Shown here in pieces: positions 61,858-64,000 of a stretch of 64,000 bases of DNA. The stretch comes from SZUA-36 sp963774415. Lineage in GTDB: Bacteria; Pseudomonadota; Gammaproteobacteria; Xanthomonadales; SZUA-36. The stretch covers positions 124,001 to 188,000 of the forward strand of contig CAVZEU010000008.1 of NCBI GenBank assembly GCA_963774415.1, written 5' to 3'. The position numbers and the translations under genes were made by a program. The notes beneath the pieces are model-generated. The model saw only the letters and a program-made list of their open reading frames with translations, had not been told where the DNA came from and searched no databases. Numbering within the stretch: position 1 is the first letter of the stretch; each line of letters starts with the position of its first letter.

Positions 61858-62301
61858 CTTTGATCCTCTGTTGTCTCAACAGGCCCTGACACCCGTTCCA
61901 TGCAGTTATTGAATCGTATCATTGGTAGAGGCCACGGACATCCACGCATTTATCCGGCGGTTCCCATGCCCAACGACATACACACCGGGGGTTGCCGCTT
62001 CCCCCGGGAATTCGTTTAAACAGTAGTGTATATCTTGCTGCGCAATGGGGCATGCCGACGCCCCTTGCGGGATTTGACGGGTAGTGACCTACTCAGGGTC
62101 ATCCACGTTAAGTCGGTCGGATAGCGGTCGCTCCCGGTACCGCGATGATCATCGATTGTTCTCCGTTGACGACAAGTTGGCTTGTTTTGAATTGCAACCC
62201 TAAACCATATAATGATTCCACATTGAGTGGAATGAGTATCCTGCAGACCAAAGGGTCGGATTTCCAGCCCGGCAGGCTAACTATGAACAGGCTGCTTAGC
62301 G
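61858..62301. other. Divergent intergenic region with a candidate promoter for the CphA-like gene
   Basis: 444 bases between divergent genes. A perfect TATAAT (62208-62213) lies about 90 bases before the ATG at 62302; the best -35 (TTTTGA, 17 bases away) is weak. Several open frames cross the region but none has a family match. No RNA gene was recognised. Confidence 0.45.
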
Positions 62302-63501
62302 ATGCCCCAAATCGTCTATTTTCCCTATCTGGGCCCCAACCGGCGATCCGACTTGCGCCTGGTCGAGGCTCGTGTGGAATTCACGACGCAGCAGGCGAGT
62401 GAAGAAGGGCTCGAGGGATTTGCCGATTACATCCGGCAATTACTTGCAGCGGGGGGTGTACTGACCCCGGGCGAGGTTTTCCCGCCCGACCCGTTTCCGG
62501 ACCTGTACATGCGCGGCTTCGCCTCGCTTTTGGCGCAGACCGCGCTATTGTTGCAGAGAAAGGCCGGCCATGACGTCGATTTTTACCAGGTCACCTGCGA
62601 GCCCGAACGCCGCCGCTGCATCGTCCTGGTGGAACACGAGCACTGCGATGTCGGCATGACCGCCATGAAGCTGGCCGTGGAGTTGGTGCATGGAAAGCGG
62701 TCGCAGCTGGCACAACCGTTCCGGGAATTTCGCGACTTCGCGCGTGAACGCATCTTGCCGCTCGAGACGAAGGCGATCATCGCCGCGGCGCGCAGGCATG
62801 GTGTGCCCTGCGCTCAGCTCGAGCAATATCCCCTGGAGTACAAAGAGGATCGGTTCGGCCGCATCAGAAAAAACGGCGCGCTCCGCCTGGGGCATGGCGC
62901 TCGCGGCCGCGTGCTGGAAGGGTCGATTTTGCCCCGGGAGGTGAGCGAATCGGTAAAGGCCTGGCTGGGCAGTGCGGAGGCTCGCCGCCGTTTGCTGCAA
63001 TCGCTGGACATACCGCCGGCGGCAGTGCCGCCAGCTGGAGCGCACAGGTTTCATGTCGTGGTCGTGGGTGGACACGTCTTTGCAGCGGAGGAACTGGGCG
63101 AGCGGCGGGCCCGGGCGGTCGCGAATATCGACAAAAGCGTGTCTGAACTGGCCTTGCGGGTCTACAGGGAGGCTGGGAGCCAGACGATCGATCTGATGCT
63201 GGCAGGTGAAGGATTGGACCGGCCGCTGGGCGCCGGAGTCGATCGAGGTCCTGGATTTTCAGCTGGCGCCGGACCTGGGCGAACTCTTTGCGGAAGCGAA
63301 TGGCTGCCCTCCGGGCATGCTCGACAAGGTTGCAGACGGCCTCGTCAGTCACCTGTTTCCCGAGCCGGATCGGGCGCGCATCCCAATCGTCGCGATCACC
63401 GGGACCAACGGCAAGACCACCACCAGCCGCATGACCGGTCATATCTTCAAACATGCCGGGCTGAAACCTGGCCTGATCTGCACGACGGGAATTTTCGTTG
63501 A
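62302..63501 (+). CDS. Cyanophycin-synthetase-like protein, N-terminal part (frameshifted)
   Basis: First part of a CphA-related ligase that runs off the right edge. Residues 1-150 match the CphA N-domain (YFPYLGPNRRSDLRLVEARVEF, LEGFADYIRQLL, HCDVGMTAMKLAVELV); the FASLLAQTALLLQ segment replaces the HVAEHVALELQ of typical members. An ATP-grasp-like remnant follows (DFARERILPLETKAIIAAARRHG, FHVVVVGGHVFAAEELG) but the central ATP-grasp portion is missing. Beyond codon 308 (near 63226) the frame no longer fits the family; the next piece resumes with one extra base. Confidence 0.7.
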   Translation: MPQIVYFPYLGPNRRSDLRLVEARVEFTTQQASEEGLEGFADYIRQLLAAGGVLTPGEVFPPDPFPDLYMRGFASLLAQTALLLQRKAGHDVDFYQVTCEPERRRCIVLVEHEHCDVGMTAMKLAVELVHGKRSQLAQPFREFRDFARERILPLETKAIIAAARRHGVPCAQLEQYPLEYKEDRFGRIRKNGALRLGHGARGRVLEGSILPREVSESVKAWLGSAEARRRLLQSLDIPPAAVPPAGAHRFHVVVVGGHVFAAEELGERRARAVANIDKSVSELALRVYREAGSQTIDLMLAGEGLDRPLGAGVDRGPGFSAGAGPGRTLCGSEWLPSGHARQGCRRPRQSPVSRAGSGAHPNRRDHRDQRQDHHQPHDRSYLQTCRAETWPDLHDGNFR

Positions 63502-64000
63502 CGGCGAAATGCTCTCGGCAGGGGATGCCGGTACCGCGGTCGGCCACGCCACCTTGCTGGTAAGAGATGACATCGAGTCCGCGGTGCTGGAAACGCACCA
63601 TCGTGGTATCTATTTGCGTGGATTTGCCTTCTACGACTGTGACGTCGCCATCTGCCTGAATGTCACCGAGGACCATCTGGACCGCGGAGGCATCGAGTCC
63701 CTGGACGAATTGGTGGAGATCAAGCAATCTCTCATCGAGCGCGCGCGCCGGGCGGCAGATCCTGTTCGCGGACAACCCGGGGTCACTGGGAATGCGGGAG
63801 CACGTCAATGCCGACAGGCTCTGGCTGGTTTCACTGGAGTCCGACGTCACGGGCTTGCGTGCATTGGCGGGCGAGGTCGCGGCGAGTTTCTCCGTGCTGG
63901 AAAACATCGACGGGCGGGAGTGGCTGGTATTGTACGATCGCGAAGAGCGGCTACCGCTGATGCAGAGCCGGGACATACCCGCCACGTTCGAAGGTGCTGC
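63227..64000 (+). CDS. Cyanophycin-synthetase-like protein, Mur-ligase part (frameshifted, partial)
   Basis: Continuation of the preceding entry in a second frame (WAPESIEVLDFQLAPDLG). The Mur-ligase P-loop is VAITGTNGKTTTSRMTG near 63395-63445 and the family motif AICLNVTEDHLDRGG lies near 63650-63695, as in CphA/MurE. Near 63750, after GCGCGCGCC, the frame shifts again by one base and the protein goes on as ILFADNPGSLGMREHVNADRLWLVSLE to the window edge. Both breaks require one inserted base, so assembly errors are a real possibility. The function is ATP-dependent peptide or amino acid ligation, substrate unknown. Confidence 0.7.

Noticed and set aside
1..64000. CRISPR array, IS element, prophage, tRNA or rRNA
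   Set aside because: No direct-repeat/spacer pattern, transposase, phage structural gene or tRNA-like cloverleaf was found on either strand.

Overview
The window is a GC-rich (roughly 60-65 % by eye) chromosomal segment of a Gram-negative bacterium, most likely a free-living gammaproteobacterium. The evidence is a full Mla lipid-asymmetry operon, a BtuB-type TonB receptor under a cobalamin riboswitch, an E. coli-like beta-carbonic anhydrase, a [4Fe-4S] FNR regulator beside oxygen-independent HemN, an NhaD antiporter and a TRAP carboxylate transporter. Marine or sediment lineages related to Woeseiales are a guess from this gene mix. No rRNA, tRNA, CRISPR array, insertion sequence or prophage was seen. 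LAYOUT: 0-6.4 kb (minus strand) holds an oligopeptide-type ABC importer running off the left edge, then mlaF-E-D-C-A. 6.48-6.9 kb is a non-coding stretch with a promoter, several strong hairpins, a closing helix and an intrinsic terminator, interpreted as an unrecognised structured RNA of about 420 nt; it is the most interesting part of the window. 7.1-12.7 kb holds a PuuD-like membrane protein, a nucleotidyltransferase and a four-gene TRAP-T operon. 13-18 kb holds a winged-helix/TPR membrane regulator, NhaD and a porin. 18.3-23 kb is a redox block (FNR-type box, hemN, fnr, 2-hydroxyacid dehydrogenase, DUF2165, carbonic anhydrase). 23-25.5 kb is btuB with its riboswitch. 25.5-33.4 kb holds an acyl-CoA synthetase, an arsenate reductase/Acr3 pair, a beta-barrel protein, a TSUP carrier and small unknowns. 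33.4-36 kb is a run of small VOC, SnoaL-like and TfoX proteins. 36-42.5 kb holds MarC, a LysR regulator divergent from doxX-pirin, and two secreted peptidase-family proteins, one lacking expected metal ligands. 42.6-45.6 kb is a tight minus-strand operon (tag, GFA-type, MOSC, gamma-glutamylcyclotransferase-like, SnoaL) ending at a methyltransferase remnant. 45.9-51.9 kb holds a DedA-PAP2-LssY fusion, an emrB-emrA-marR efflux operon with a visible operator, and a VOC protein. 51.9-59.7 kb encodes secreted or surface proteins (one with a C-terminal sorting-type tail, a multidomain protein of about 1,400 residues broken by three frameshifts, and an IPT/TIG-collagen protein) plus a second winged-helix/TPR regulator. 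60.4-64 kb holds an orphan biotin-type carboxyltransferase and, running off the right edge, a divergent cyanophycin-synthetase-like protein with a shortened ATP-grasp region. HOW THE PARTS WORK TOGETHER: the clearest functional units are envelope maintenance (Mla), solute uptake (ABC, TRAP-T, BtuB), low-oxygen adaptation (FNR/HemN), detoxification (arsenic, EmrAB, VOC, Tag) and surface display. Single-base frame breaks recur in at least three genes between 54 and 64 kb, so some may be assembly errors and not real decay.
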